In this document: piece after piece, positions 7,921 to 15,610 of the stretch
Layout: each line of letters opens with the position of its first letter
Position numbering within the stretch: the stretch's first letter is position 1
NCBI RefSeq assembly: GCF_022230925.1
Contig: NZ_JAKKFH010000061.1
Location: forward strand, 62,001-126,000
Direction: 5' to 3'
DNA length: 64,000 nt
DNA from: Micromonospora alfalfae
Lineage (GTDB): Bacteria; Actinomycetota; Actinomycetes; Mycobacteriales; Micromonosporaceae
Position numbers and translations under genes: made by a program
Notes under the pieces: model-generated
What the model was told of the DNA's origin: nothing
What the model saw: the letters and a program-made list of their open reading frames with translations, nothing else
Database searches by the model: none

Positions 7921-8186
7921 CAGGCGTTGTCGCTCGTCGCCTCGGTGACGCGATTGGCGACCATTGTGGTGAACTCGCCGACAGTCATCAGGGCCAGCTG
8001 CTCCGACTCGTCGTCGGCGAACGTCAGGCCGTACCGGTCCTCGACCCGGACGGACAGATCGGCCAGGGCGAGTGACTCCAGGTCGACGCCGGACGGGCCG
8101 AGCGTGGTGTCGTCGTCGAGCCCCTCGACGTCGTAGTTCATGTCGGCGAGCTGCTCGACGACGAAGGCGCGGACCTCGGCTCTCAT
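7920..8186 (-). CDS. acyl carrier protein
   Basis: 88-residue acyl carrier protein and first gene of the left minus-strand operon. The predicted phosphopantetheine Ser lies in GVDLESLALADL near residue 38, followed by RVEDRYGLTFADDE, typical of helix III. It would tether the growing or ligase-loaded acyl group. ATG 8186 has GAGAGGG upstream. Sequence upstream of this ATG belongs to the divergent phosphopantetheinyl transferase region; the two start codons are separated by only 15 bp. Confidence 0.88.
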   Translation of the reverse strand: MRAEVRAFVVEQLADMNYDVEGLDDDTTLGPSGVDLESLALADLSVRVEDRYGLTFADDESEQLALMTVGEFTTMVANRVTEATSDNA

Positions 8187-8201
8187 GGATACCCTCTCTA
8201 G

Positions 8202-8876
8202 GTGGGTCAGCTGACGGTGTCCGGTCGGGACACCGTCTACGTGTGGGTCGGCCAGGACACCGGCGGTCAGCCGGACCCGTCCGCTGAGCTGGTGCGGCGG
8301 GCGAGTGCCCTGCTGCTCGGTCGCGCGGACACCGCTGTGGTGCTGACGCACGACCGCGAAGGACGGCCGGTCGTCCGCGCCGACGAGGTCGAGGTGGCGG
8401 TCAGCGTCAGCCGCACCGCCGGGCTGGTGGTGGTCGCCGCCCGTCGGGCCGGCGCGGTCGGGGTGGACGTGGAGCGGATCCGCCCGCTGCCGGCGCTCGC
8501 GCTGGCCCGCCGCTGGTTCCCGCCCGCCGAGCTGGCCTGGTTGGGCGATCGGCCCGAGGCCGGCCGGACTGTGGACTTCCTGCGGCTGTGGACCGCCAAG
8601 GAGGCGGTCGGCAAGGCGTGCGGGCAGGGGTTGCGCGGCGGCGGGCTTCGCCGGTTGATGCCGCCGCCGGGGCTGCCGTTGCAGCCGGTGCCCGGCGCCG
8701 AGGTCCTGCGGGTCGGTCACCCGCGGCTGGGCCGGGGCCTCGTCCTGGCGATCGCCGCGCAGGCGAGCGCGCCTGTCGACGTCAAGGTGGTGCAGCGGCC
8801 CGGTCACGAGGCGGCCGCCGAGCGCAGCACGTCGGTCGAGCGGACCAGCTTGCCGGTGGTGGTACGGGGCAACTGA
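8202..8876 (+). CDS. Sfp-type 4'-phosphopantetheinyl transferase
   Basis: 224 residues. The signature motifs are VGVDVERIRPL (Asp89, Glu91 bind Mg) and LWTAKEAVGKACG (Lys133, Glu134, Lys138). It would convert the apo-ACPs of this cluster to holo form using CoA. The GTG at 8202 is taken as the start; a second in-frame GTG at 8217 is possible. Its 3' end overlaps the convergent ligase gene by 73 bp. It is the only plus-strand gene in the left half and its promoter must overlap the ACP start region. Confidence 0.9.
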   Translation: MGQLTVSGRDTVYVWVGQDTGGQPDPSAELVRRASALLLGRADTAVVLTHDREGRPVVRADEVEVAVSVSRTAGLVVVAARRAGAVGVDVERIRPLPALALARRWFPPAELAWLGDRPEAGRTVDFLRLWTAKEAVGKACGQGLRGGGLRRLMPPPGLPLQPVPGAEVLRVGHPRLGRGLVLAIAAQASAPVDVKVVQRPGHEAAAERSTSVERTSLPVVVRGN

Positions 8877-10192
8877 TCGAGCAGGTGCAACGCCCGGGGC
8901 CGTTTGTAGCCGGCCAACCGCTCGGCGAGGAGCTTGTCCAGCGACTCCTCCGACAGTGGGCCGTCGGGTTGGACGTACGCGGTGATGCCGTCGTCCCAGA
9001 CCACCACGGCGGCGGCCACCCCGGTCAGCTCGGCGACGGTGGCCTCCACCTCGGTCAGGTCGACCTTCATCCCGCCGACGGAGACCTGCGAGTCGAGTCG
9101 ACCGCGCACCGTGACCAGGCCGGTGTCCTCATCGACGGTGCCGGCGTCGCGGGTGTGCAGCCAGCCGTCGGACCACCGGGTCGGGTCGCTCAGTCCGACG
9201 TACGGCGACGTCGGGCAGGACACCCACAGCTCACCGCCGGACTCGCGGACCTCGATCCCGGGCGCGGGTGCGATCGACGGTCGGTGCGCGCCGTACAGGT
9301 CGGTGCCGATCACCCCGACCTCGGTCATTCCGTACATGTTGCCCAGCGGCACCCCGTAGCGATCGGTGAACGCCCGGGCGACGGCGGCCGGCACCAGCTC
9401 GCCACCGGTGGTCATCCGCCGCAGCTGCGGCAGTGGACCAGCCGGGCGGGTGGAGGCGAGCAGTCCGATATGGAACGGCACACCAAGCACTGTGGCCGGT
9501 GTGGTGCCCGAGCTGATCGCGGCCAGCACCGCGTCGCCGCTGAGCCGCTGCGGCGGAACCAGCTCGACCCCGGCGTGCAGCCCGTAGAGCAGGCCACCGA
9601 CCAGGCCGAGCACGTGCACCATCGAGGGCAGCAGTATGAGCCGCTCGCCAGGCAGCGCCACCCCGTCGATCAGGGTGTAGCGGTGCACCTCGGCGACCAG
9701 GTCGGCGGCGGTGCGGCCGATCACCTTGGACGGGCCGGTGGAGCCGGAGCTGAGCTGGATCACGGCGTGGCCGCTGACCGCCGGACGGTCGGCGTACCCT
9801 GTGACGCCCTCGGTGACGTCGACGAAAATCTTCAGCGCGCCGCCACCGGTCCGCACCGGAGCGACCACCACCTGCGGGGTCAACCGGACCAGCGCCCGGT
9901 CCACCTCGTGGTCGGTGAGCCGGTGGTCGAGCAGGATCGCCTGCCCCCCGGCGCGCCAGGTGGCCAGCAGGTTCACCACGTACGCCAGCGACGGTGGCAA
10001 CCGCAGCGCCGCGGCGCCACCGGGGCGCAGTCCGGCAGCGGTCAACCGGTACTGCGCGGCGGCGACCAACCGGTGCAGGGTGGCCCGGTCGACGGGCTCG
10101 GGCAGACGGAGACAAACGTCGTTCGGGTGGCCGGCGAAAAGGACATCGTCCACCCAGCCGGGGTCGGTCGCCGTAGGATCTTCTGCCGTCAC
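8804..10192 (-). CDS. AMP-dependent acyl/aryl-CoA ligase (second)
   Basis: 462-residue ANL ligase. Motifs: P-loop-like QLSSGSTGPSKVIGRT, NMYGMTEVG (A5), WLHTRDAGTVDED (A7) and the C-terminal Lys in RTTTGKLVRS. At about 460 residues it is shorter than acyl-CoA synthetases and resembles the compact ligases found in aryl and fatty-acyl loading systems. It has its own upstream region and faces the transferase gene tail to tail. It may load the 4-hydroxyphenyl-derived acid or a later building block; the substrate cannot be predicted by eye. Confidence 0.85.
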   Translation of the reverse strand: MTAEDPTATDPGWVDDVLFAGHPNDVCLRLPEPVDRATLHRLVAAAQYRLTAAGLRPGGAAALRLPPSLAYVVNLLATWRAGGQAILLDHRLTDHEVDRALVRLTPQVVVAPVRTGGGALKIFVDVTEGVTGYADRPAVSGHAVIQLSSGSTGPSKVIGRTAADLVAEVHRYTLIDGVALPGERLILLPSMVHVLGLVGGLLYGLHAGVELVPPQRLSGDAVLAAISSGTTPATVLGVPFHIGLLASTRPAGPLPQLRRMTTGGELVPAAVARAFTDRYGVPLGNMYGMTEVGVIGTDLYGAHRPSIAPAPGIEVRESGGELWVSCPTSPYVGLSDPTRWSDGWLHTRDAGTVDEDTGLVTVRGRLDSQVSVGGMKVDLTEVEATVAELTGVAAAVVVWDDGITAYVQPDGPLSEESLDKLLAERLAGYKRPRALHLLDQLPRTTTGKLVRSTDVLRSAAAS

Positions 10193-10478
10193 TGCCGTTC
10201 ACCGCCCAGCATGAAAGAGGGCGAATCCGCCCATCACGTACGCTTGTCGGGGTGTTGCGGGGAACCATACGACGGCCGCAGGGCCATTGCTAGATGCGAA
10301 TGGATGGATCAGAAGCAGCGGCCCGCCGGATTGCCGACAGCCCGTTCGGCGGACAGGATCGAGCGGGCGACTTGGCGGAGCGTCACCGAGACATGACCCC
10401 TCGTACAAGCGTCGCGCGGTACCAACCGGACGGCCGATGGCGTCGCGGTCACCGGCCGAGCCCGACGATTCCCGGGTG
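10193..10478. other. non-coding gap upstream of second ligase
   Basis: 286 bp between the ligase start and the peptidase stop. No convincing gene on either strand. It probably holds the ligase promoter (minus strand), but I see no confident -35/-10 pair. Confidence 0.5.
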
Positions 10479-11306
10479 CTAGTTCGGTTTGATGCTGGCG
10501 AGTTGAACGAGCAGCTGAACCAGCCGGTACGCCTCGGCGACGTCGGCGGCGTGGAAGGCGACAGTCCGGCCGCCGCCGACGCGGGTCACACCGGGCACCA
10601 GAGTTGCGAGGTCGACCATGTACGGGCCGTACAGGTCGACCTCGACGTCCAACGGCCCGGCCATCTTCGCCGGGGGAATCGAGGCGCGCCGGGCGATCGC
10701 GTCGGCGGCGGCGCGGCGCAGCCGCTCCCGCGCTTCCTGTGGATGCAGGGCCACCGCGGCGGCCTGCCCCAGGGTCTGCTTGACGGCGACGGTGACTGCC
10801 GAGGGCACCAGCTCACTGAATTCCGTGCAGGCGGTGTCGTCTCCGCTGAGCAGGACGACGGGCGCGTCCAGGTGCCCCGCCATGGCAACGTTGAGGCCGA
10901 TCTCGCCCAGCGACCGGCAGGCCACCCTTACGTCGAGGACGGCGTCACTTATCGTGTGGGCCAGCACGGCGGGCCCGGCACCAGCCCGAGCGTGATAGCC
11001 GACGAGCAGAACGGCATCCGTCTGCTCGTCCAGCCCCGCGAGCATGCCCAGCGGGCGGGGTTTGCCCCGCACCAGGTGAGCGCGCCGGTCGAGGTCCTCC
11101 GGCAGGATGTTCCGAAACGTGCCGTGCGCGTCGGCGACCCACACCACCGCGTCGGGTTCGGCATCGAGGACCCCGGCGATCACCGCGTTCGCCTCGGCCG
11201 TCATCAGCGCCCGGCCGCGCTCGTAGTCGTACCGATCCGGGTTCGTCTCGGCGGGATGCACGATCCCCGAGATGCCTTCCAGGTCCACCGAGATCAATAC
11301 CTTCAT
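10479..11306 (-). CDS. M55 family D-aminopeptidase-like protein (DppA type)
   Basis: 275 residues with the M55 N-terminal metal motif SVDLEGISGIV (Asp8, Glu10) and ADAHGTFRN, and conserved VGYHARAG with AHTIS. Characterised family members are cytosolic zinc D-aminopeptidases that form decamers. It sits between the two halves of the cluster and is not overlapped by neighbours. It could be a housekeeping peptidase inside the cluster, or it could process or detoxify an amino-acid-bearing product; neither is shown by sequence. The ATG at 11306 begins the conserved first strand (MKVLISVD). Confidence 0.85.
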   Translation of the reverse strand: MKVLISVDLEGISGIVHPAETNPDRYDYERGRALMTAEANAVIAGVLDAEPDAVVWVADAHGTFRNILPEDLDRRAHLVRGKPRPLGMLAGLDEQTDAVLLVGYHARAGAGPAVLAHTISDAVLDVRVACRSLGEIGLNVAMAGHLDAPVVLLSGDDTACTEFSELVPSAVTVAVKQTLGQAAAVALHPQEARERLRRAAADAIARRASIPPAKMAGPLDVEVDLYGPYMVDLATLVPGVTRVGGGRTVAFHAADVAEAYRLVQLLVQLASIKPN

Positions 11307-11366
11307 GGCTCCAGGACCCTACGCGCTCCTGAAGGACACCGCCCGGGACGAAGCCAAGCCATCGGC

Positions 11367-11392
11367 CCACCCCACCCCACCCCACCCCACCG
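11367..11392. repeat. CCCCA short tandem repeat
   Basis: About five head-to-tail copies of the pentamer ccacc/cccca in the gap between the peptidase and the ABM monooxygenase. Probably slippage-prone non-coding DNA. Confidence 0.7.
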
Positions 11393-11395
11393 CGC

Positions 11396-11464
11396 CGATC
11401 TTGCAGTTCCGGTCGTTGCAATGCGTTGAATGCCCTCTATGTCGCGACAGTACGCGCAAGATCG
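11396..11464. repeat. 69-bp GATC-bounded element (second copy)
   Basis: Left end cgatcttgcagttccggtcg is 19/20 identical to the left end of the 6493-6561 element and the total length is the same. Terminal arms cgatcttgc / gcaagatcg (11396-11404, 11456-11464) pair perfectly; the inner parts have diverged. Confidence 0.75.
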
Positions 11465-11490
11465 CGGGGTGGAAGCCGGCCAGCCCCGTC

Positions 11491-11561
11491 CGATCATGGA
11501 GTTGTGGTGCCTGGGTCGTCCGCATAAGGAAACTTTGTCCCCCACCACAACTCCATGATCG
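11491..11561. repeat. 71-bp palindromic element with perfect 19-bp arms
   Basis: Arms cgatcatggagttgtggtg (11491-11509) and its exact reverse complement (11543-11561) flank a 33-bp loop. It shares the GATC(A/T)TGnAGTT arm pattern with the other elements here. It could fold as a long hairpin downstream of the PKS operon and serve as a terminator or an mRNA 3' stabiliser. Confidence 0.85.
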
Positions 11562-11593
11562 ACGGGGGCGGCGGGGCGGGGGCGGCGGGGCGG

Positions 11594-11911
11594 TCAGGGC
11601 AGGGCGGGGGTTTGGGCGTGGATGTGGAAGCGCAGCGAACGGGCGTCGGTGAAGCACTCCCGCATCGGGCGGACCAGGTCACGGTGTTCGGGGCTGCGTT
11701 CCCAGTCTTCGAAGTCGGCCAGGCTCGCCCACTCACTGGTGATCAACCACTGCTCCGGATCGGTCGACGACCGGCACACCTGGTCGACCAGGTGCCCCGG
11801 CACACCGTCGGCGACCAGGTGTCGCACCTTCTCGTACGCGGCGAGGAACTGCTCGGTGCGCGGCACCGGCACCCGCACCAGAAAGACCACCCGGGCTCGT
11901 TTGTCGCTCAT
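11594..11911 (-). CDS. antibiotic biosynthesis monooxygenase (ABM)-like protein
   Basis: 105 residues, a single ferredoxin-like ABM domain: RVVFLVRVPVPRTEQFLAAYEKVR, then WLITSEWASLADFEDWERSPEHRD and a C-terminal strand SLRFHIHA. Cofactor-free quinone-forming oxygenases of this family oxidise anthrone-type intermediates in type II PKS pathways; others act as cyclase partners. ATG 11911 overlaps the KS-beta stop (ATGA), so it is the last gene of the PKS operon. Downstream lies the long palindrome at 11491-11561. Confidence 0.82.
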   Translation of the reverse strand: MSDKRARVVFLVRVPVPRTEQFLAAYEKVRHLVADGVPGHLVDQVCRSSTDPEQWLITSEWASLADFEDWERSPEHRDLVRPMRECFTDARSLRFHIHAQTPALP

Positions 11912-13164
11912 GACGCCTCTCCCCTCATCGGCGCGGCCCCGCGCAGGACCAGCGCGCTGTTGAACCCGTCGAAGCCCCGCGCGCAGATCAGGGCGAGTCG
12001 GTTTCGCGGTTGGCGGTGCTCGCGCAGGAAGTCCAGCTCGCAGCCCTCGGCCACCTCGTCCGGTCCCGCCGACGCGGGCAACGTGTCGTGGGCGAAGGCG
12101 AGCAGCGCGGTGGCCACGTCCAACGCCGAGCCGCCCTGGTACGCCCGACCGGTCAGCGGTTTCTGCGTGGTCACCGGGGGCGGCCGGTCGGCGAACACGG
12201 CCCGCAACGCCTCGGCCTCGCTGCGGTCGTAGCGGGACACCCCGAGAGCGTCGGGCAGCACCACGTCGATTCCGGCGGCGGCGACGCCCGCCCGGTCCAG
12301 GGCCAACCGCATCGCCCGCGCGTACTGAACCGGGTCGCCGCTGCTCTGCTCCGTGGTGTGCGCGGCGTCGTGGGTGGAGCCCCACCCGCTCACCTCGCCG
12401 TAGACCCGGGCGCCCCGGGCCAGGGCGTGCCCCAACTCCTCCACCACGAACACCGCTCCGCCCTCGGCCGGCAGGTAGCCGCTGGCCGTGACGTCGAACG
12501 GCCGGTACGCCCGCTCCGGGTCGGCGACGTCACTGAGCAGTCCCGAGCGCAACTGGCAGGCGAGCGCGTACGGGCTCAACGGGCACTCGGTGGCCCCGGC
12601 GATCACGACGGGGGTGCCCCGGCGCACCGCGCGGGCGGCGTGCGCCAGGCTGTCCAGCCCGCCGGCCGACTCCGCGACCAGCACCCCGCTCGGGCCCTTG
12701 AACTGGTGGTGGATGGAGAGCTGCCCGACGCTGGCCGCGTAGAACCAGGCGATCGACTGGTACGCCCCGACCGTGCGCGACGTGCCGCCCCACAGCCGTT
12801 GCAGTTCCCGCTGACCGAACAGGTTGCCCCCGGACGAGCTGGCCAGGGTCACCGCGTAGCCGTACGGGTCGGGGGCCCGGTCGGGCAGGCCGGCGTCGGC
12901 CAGCGCCAGCCGGGTGGCGGCGAAGCCGAGGTGCGTCCACCTGTCGGTCTGCACCAACTGTCGACTGTCGGCGTAGGAGTCGGCGGTGAAGCCCGGCACC
13001 TCCCCACCGAAGCGGGTCGGATAGCCGGCCGGGTCGAACAACGTGATCGGCCCCGTCCGGCGGGTGCCGGCGAGGACGGTACGCCAGTGCGCGTCGGCGC
13101 CGATGCCGCTCGGCGCGACCACCCCGATGCCGGTCACCACGGCGCGAGCGACCTCGGCGCTCAC
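11908..13164 (-). CDS. type II PKS ketosynthase beta / chain length factor
   Basis: 418-residue KS homologue directly after KS-alpha. The active-site position is degenerate: VAESAGGLDSLA has Ser166 where KS-alpha has Cys and where most chain length factors have Gln. The later His motifs are also lost (VVLPDALGVS instead of AHGTGT; TGRAYQGGSA instead of GHSLGA). It therefore serves as the heterodimer partner that sets polyketide length. GTG 13164 starts 22 bp after the KS-alpha stop; earlier in-frame codons lie within KS-alpha. It ends in an ATGA overlap with the ABM gene. Confidence 0.92.
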   Translation of the reverse strand: MSAEVARAVVTGIGVVAPSGIGADAHWRTVLAGTRRTGPITLFDPAGYPTRFGGEVPGFTADSYADSRQLVQTDRWTHLGFAATRLALADAGLPDRAPDPYGYAVTLASSSGGNLFGQRELQRLWGGTSRTVGAYQSIAWFYAASVGQLSIHHQFKGPSGVLVAESAGGLDSLAHAARAVRRGTPVVIAGATECPLSPYALACQLRSGLLSDVADPERAYRPFDVTASGYLPAEGGAVFVVEELGHALARGARVYGEVSGWGSTHDAAHTTEQSSGDPVQYARAMRLALDRAGVAAAGIDVVLPDALGVSRYDRSEAEALRAVFADRPPPVTTQKPLTGRAYQGGSALDVATALLAFAHDTLPASAGPDEVAEGCELDFLREHRQPRNRLALICARGFDGFNSALVLRGAAPMRGEAS

Positions 13165-13186
13165 GCCAGCACTCCGCTTCGCTCGC

Positions 13187-14461
13187 TCACGCCGCCACCG
13201 CGCCGACCATCCGACGGAACACCATCGCCGACTGGAAACCGCCGAACCCGCTGCCCACCGAGAGGGCCACGTCCACCGGGACCTCCCGCGCCTCATTGGG
13301 TACGTAATCCAGGTCGCACTCCGGGTCCCGGGTGCTCCAGTTCGCCGTCGGTGGCACCACACCGAACTCGATGGCCAGGGCGCACGCGGCCATCTCGATC
13401 GACCCGATCGCGCCGAGCGAGTGCCCGACCATCGACTTGATCGAGCTGACCGGTATCCGGTACGCGGCCTGGCCCAGCGCCCGCTTGAACGCGGCCGTCT
13501 CGTGCCGGTCGTTCTGCCGGGTGCCCGACCCGTGCGCGCTGATGTAGGAGACCTGCTCGGGCAGGATCCGGCCCTGCCGGAGCGCGTCGGTGACGGCGAG
13601 GCCCATCTCCAGCCCGTCCGGCCGCAGCCCGGTCATGTGGAAGCCGTTGCTGCGGCTGGCGTAGCCGGCCACCTCGCAGTAGATGTGCGCTCCCCGTCGC
13701 CGGGCGTGCCCGGCCTCCTCAAGCACCAGCACCGCCCCGCCCTCGGCCAGCACGAACCCGTGCCGGTCGGCGTCGAACGGGCGGGAGGCGTGCGCCGGGT
13801 CGTCGTTGTCCGGGCTGGTCGCCTTGATCGCGTCGAACGAGGCAACGGTGACCGGCGAAATCGGCGAGTCGGACGCGCCGGCCAGCATCACGTCCGCCTC
13901 ACCGTCCACGATCATCTGGTGGGCGTACCCGATGGCGTCGATGCCCGAGGTGCAGCCGGTGGAGACCACCTGCGCCGGGCCGTGCAACCCGTGCCGGCAG
14001 GCCACGTCCGCCGCGAGGCTGCTGGGCACCAGAGCCTGATAGAGGTACGGGCCACCGCGCGCCCCGTCCACCAGCCACCGTCGGCCGTGCTCGCTGACTG
14101 TGACGTACTCCTGCTCCAACGCCATGGTGCCGCCCACCGCCGTGCCCAGCACCACCCCGGCCCGGTCCCGTTCCGCGTCGGTGAGCACCAACTGGGCGTC
14201 GGCCACCGCCTCGGCGGAACAGGCCAGCGCGAACTGCACGTACCGGTCGGCCCGGCGTCGCTCGGCCTCGCTGAGCCCCGCCGCGACCGGGTCGAAGTCG
14301 CACTCCGCCGCGATCTGCGACCGGAACGCCGACGGGTCGAAGAAACTGATCCGCCGGGTGGCGGTCCGCCCCTCGGTGATGGTCTTCCAGAAACGGTCCC
14401 GGCTGGCGCCACCCGGGGCGACCACCCCGATCCCGGTCACCACAGTGCGACGCCTGGTCAT
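13187..14461 (-). CDS. type II PKS ketosynthase alpha
   Basis: 424 residues with the complete triad: Cys170 in STGCTSGIDAIGYA, His310 in SAHGSGT and His347 in MVGHSLGAIGS. The motif TGCTSGIDA is typical of aromatic type II PKS KS-alpha rather than FabF. With KS-beta and the ACP domain it forms the minimal PKS that builds the poly-beta-ketone. ATG 14461 overlaps the cupin stop (ATGA). Confidence 0.95.
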   Translation of the reverse strand: MTRRRTVVTGIGVVAPGGASRDRFWKTITEGRTATRRISFFDPSAFRSQIAAECDFDPVAAGLSEAERRRADRYVQFALACSAEAVADAQLVLTDAERDRAGVVLGTAVGGTMALEQEYVTVSEHGRRWLVDGARGGPYLYQALVPSSLAADVACRHGLHGPAQVVSTGCTSGIDAIGYAHQMIVDGEADVMLAGASDSPISPVTVASFDAIKATSPDNDDPAHASRPFDADRHGFVLAEGGAVLVLEEAGHARRRGAHIYCEVAGYASRSNGFHMTGLRPDGLEMGLAVTDALRQGRILPEQVSYISAHGSGTRQNDRHETAAFKRALGQAAYRIPVSSIKSMVGHSLGAIGSIEMAACALAIEFGVVPPTANWSTRDPECDLDYVPNEAREVPVDVALSVGSGFGGFQSAMVFRRMVGAVAA

Positions 14462-14862
14462 GATCCGCCCCGCTGTTCGACCAGTTCGGTGTCGACGTGC
14501 CCCAGCTCGGGCCGGGGGGCGAGCGGTCCCAGGTGGAAGACCACCTCGGCCGGTTCGACGCCGGTGTTGCACAGCCGGTGCCGCACGTTCACCGGTACGA
14601 ACAGCCCCTCGCCGGCGGCCAGCAGCGTCGGCTGGTCGTCCAGGTCGACGGTGATCGCGCCCCGAACCAGGTACAGGAACTCCTCGCTGTACGGGTGGTA
14701 GTGCTCGGCGATCCGCTCCCCCGGATCGAGCGTGGCCACCCCGAGGAAGCCTGAGGTGCTGCCGACGGTGCGGGGGCCGAGCAGCACGCGCAGCTCACCG
14801 CCGCGCCGGCGGTCGGCTGGTACGTCCCGGGCAGCGATCGGGCGGGTGCTCAGGTCACTCAT
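14458..14862 (-). CDS. cupin-domain polyketide tailoring/cyclase protein (TcmJ-like)
   Basis: 134 residues, single cupin barrel. Metal-site motif 1 is ERIAEHYHPYSEEFLYLVRG and motif 2 is LFVPVNVRHRLCNTG, both with His ligands. Small cupins of this kind occur next to KS-alpha in pentangular and tetracenomycin-type clusters, where they assist cyclisation or oxidation. It sits between the ACP-aromatase gene and KS-alpha, overlapping each by a few bases. Confidence 0.85.
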   Translation of the reverse strand: MSDLSTRPIAARDVPADRRRGGELRVLLGPRTVGSTSGFLGVATLDPGERIAEHYHPYSEEFLYLVRGAITVDLDDQPTLLAAGEGLFVPVNVRHRLCNTGVEPAEVVFHLGPLAPRPELGHVDTELVEQRGGS

Positions 14863-15610
14863 CGTCGGCCTCCGTCGGTGCGTCGCTGGCGGTCGGGCTG
14901 CCCTGGTCGGCGCGCTGCCAGGCGATCCGCTCCACCCGGTCCTTGATCACCGCGAGTTGGATCACGCTGTTGGTGTTGATCCGCTCGGTCATCGCGGCGT
15001 TGTCGACAGGCGCTGTCGGCTTCATCGCGAAGTCCTGCGTCCAGGTCATCCGGGTGCCACCGGCCTCCTCGGTGTAGCGCCAGTGGATGCGCATGTACTC
15101 GAACGGCCCGGTCTCCACCCGGTGCGCCCGGACCTGCCTGCTCACCGGGTCGGCGGTGCGCTCGCTGACCCAGCTCCAGGACACCCCGTTCTCGTCGGGG
15201 TACATGGTGAGGCGGAACCGGACCGTGTGCGCCTCGCGGTGCAGGATCTCCACCACGGCGTACTCGGTGAACAGCTCGGTCCAGTTGGCCACGTCGTTGG
15301 TGACCTCCCAGACCAGCCCCAGCGGCGCGTCGATGACCACGCTGTTCTCGGTGTGCCCGGGCGGGTCGGCGCGGCGGGCGACCAGGTCGGCCACCGCCGG
15401 GATGCTCAACTGTCCGGCCTGCTCGGGGATGGCCACCTGCCAGCGGTCGGCGACGACCGCCGACAGTTCCAGCAGGGCGAGCGAGTCCATGCCCAGTTCC
15501 TCGAGCGACGCGGCGGGCGCCCGGGCCGCGGCGTCGGCGTCCAGCCCGCAGTGTGCCACCAGGATGTCGGTGATCTCGGCGGTCATCGGGCGACCATGGG
15601 TGACGGTCAT
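14855..15610 (-). CDS. ACP-polyketide aromatase/cyclase (START-type) fusion
   Basis: 251 residues with two domains. Residues about 8-85 are an acyl carrier protein, phosphopantetheine Ser43 in EELGMDSLALLEL. Residues about 88-235 are a SRPBCC/START-type aromatase like the TcmN N-domain: SVVIDAPLGLVWEVTNDVANWTELF, then WSWVSERT and TRMTWTQDFAM. No separate ACP gene exists in this operon, so this domain is probably the PKS carrier, covalently joined to the first-ring cyclase. ATG 15610 overlaps the biotin carboxylase stop (ATGA). The fusion is intact, with no frameshift. Confidence 0.9.
   Translation of the reverse strand: MTVTHGRPMTAEITDILVAHCGLDADAAARAPAASLEELGMDSLALLELSAVVADRWQVAIPEQAGQLSIPAVADLVARRADPPGHTENSVVIDAPLGLVWEVTNDVANWTELFTEYAVVEILHREAHTVRFRLTMYPDENGVSWSWVSERTADPVSRQVRAHRVETGPFEYMRIHWRYTEEAGGTRMTWTQDFAMKPTAPVDNAAMTERINTNSVIQLAVIKDRVERIAWQRADQGSPTASDAPTEADDE

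Noticed and set aside
11367..11561. CRISPR-like array suggested by repeats in the gap
   Set aside because: The units are a CCCCA microsatellite and two unrelated palindromes, not regularly spaced direct repeats with unique spacers, and no cas gene is present.
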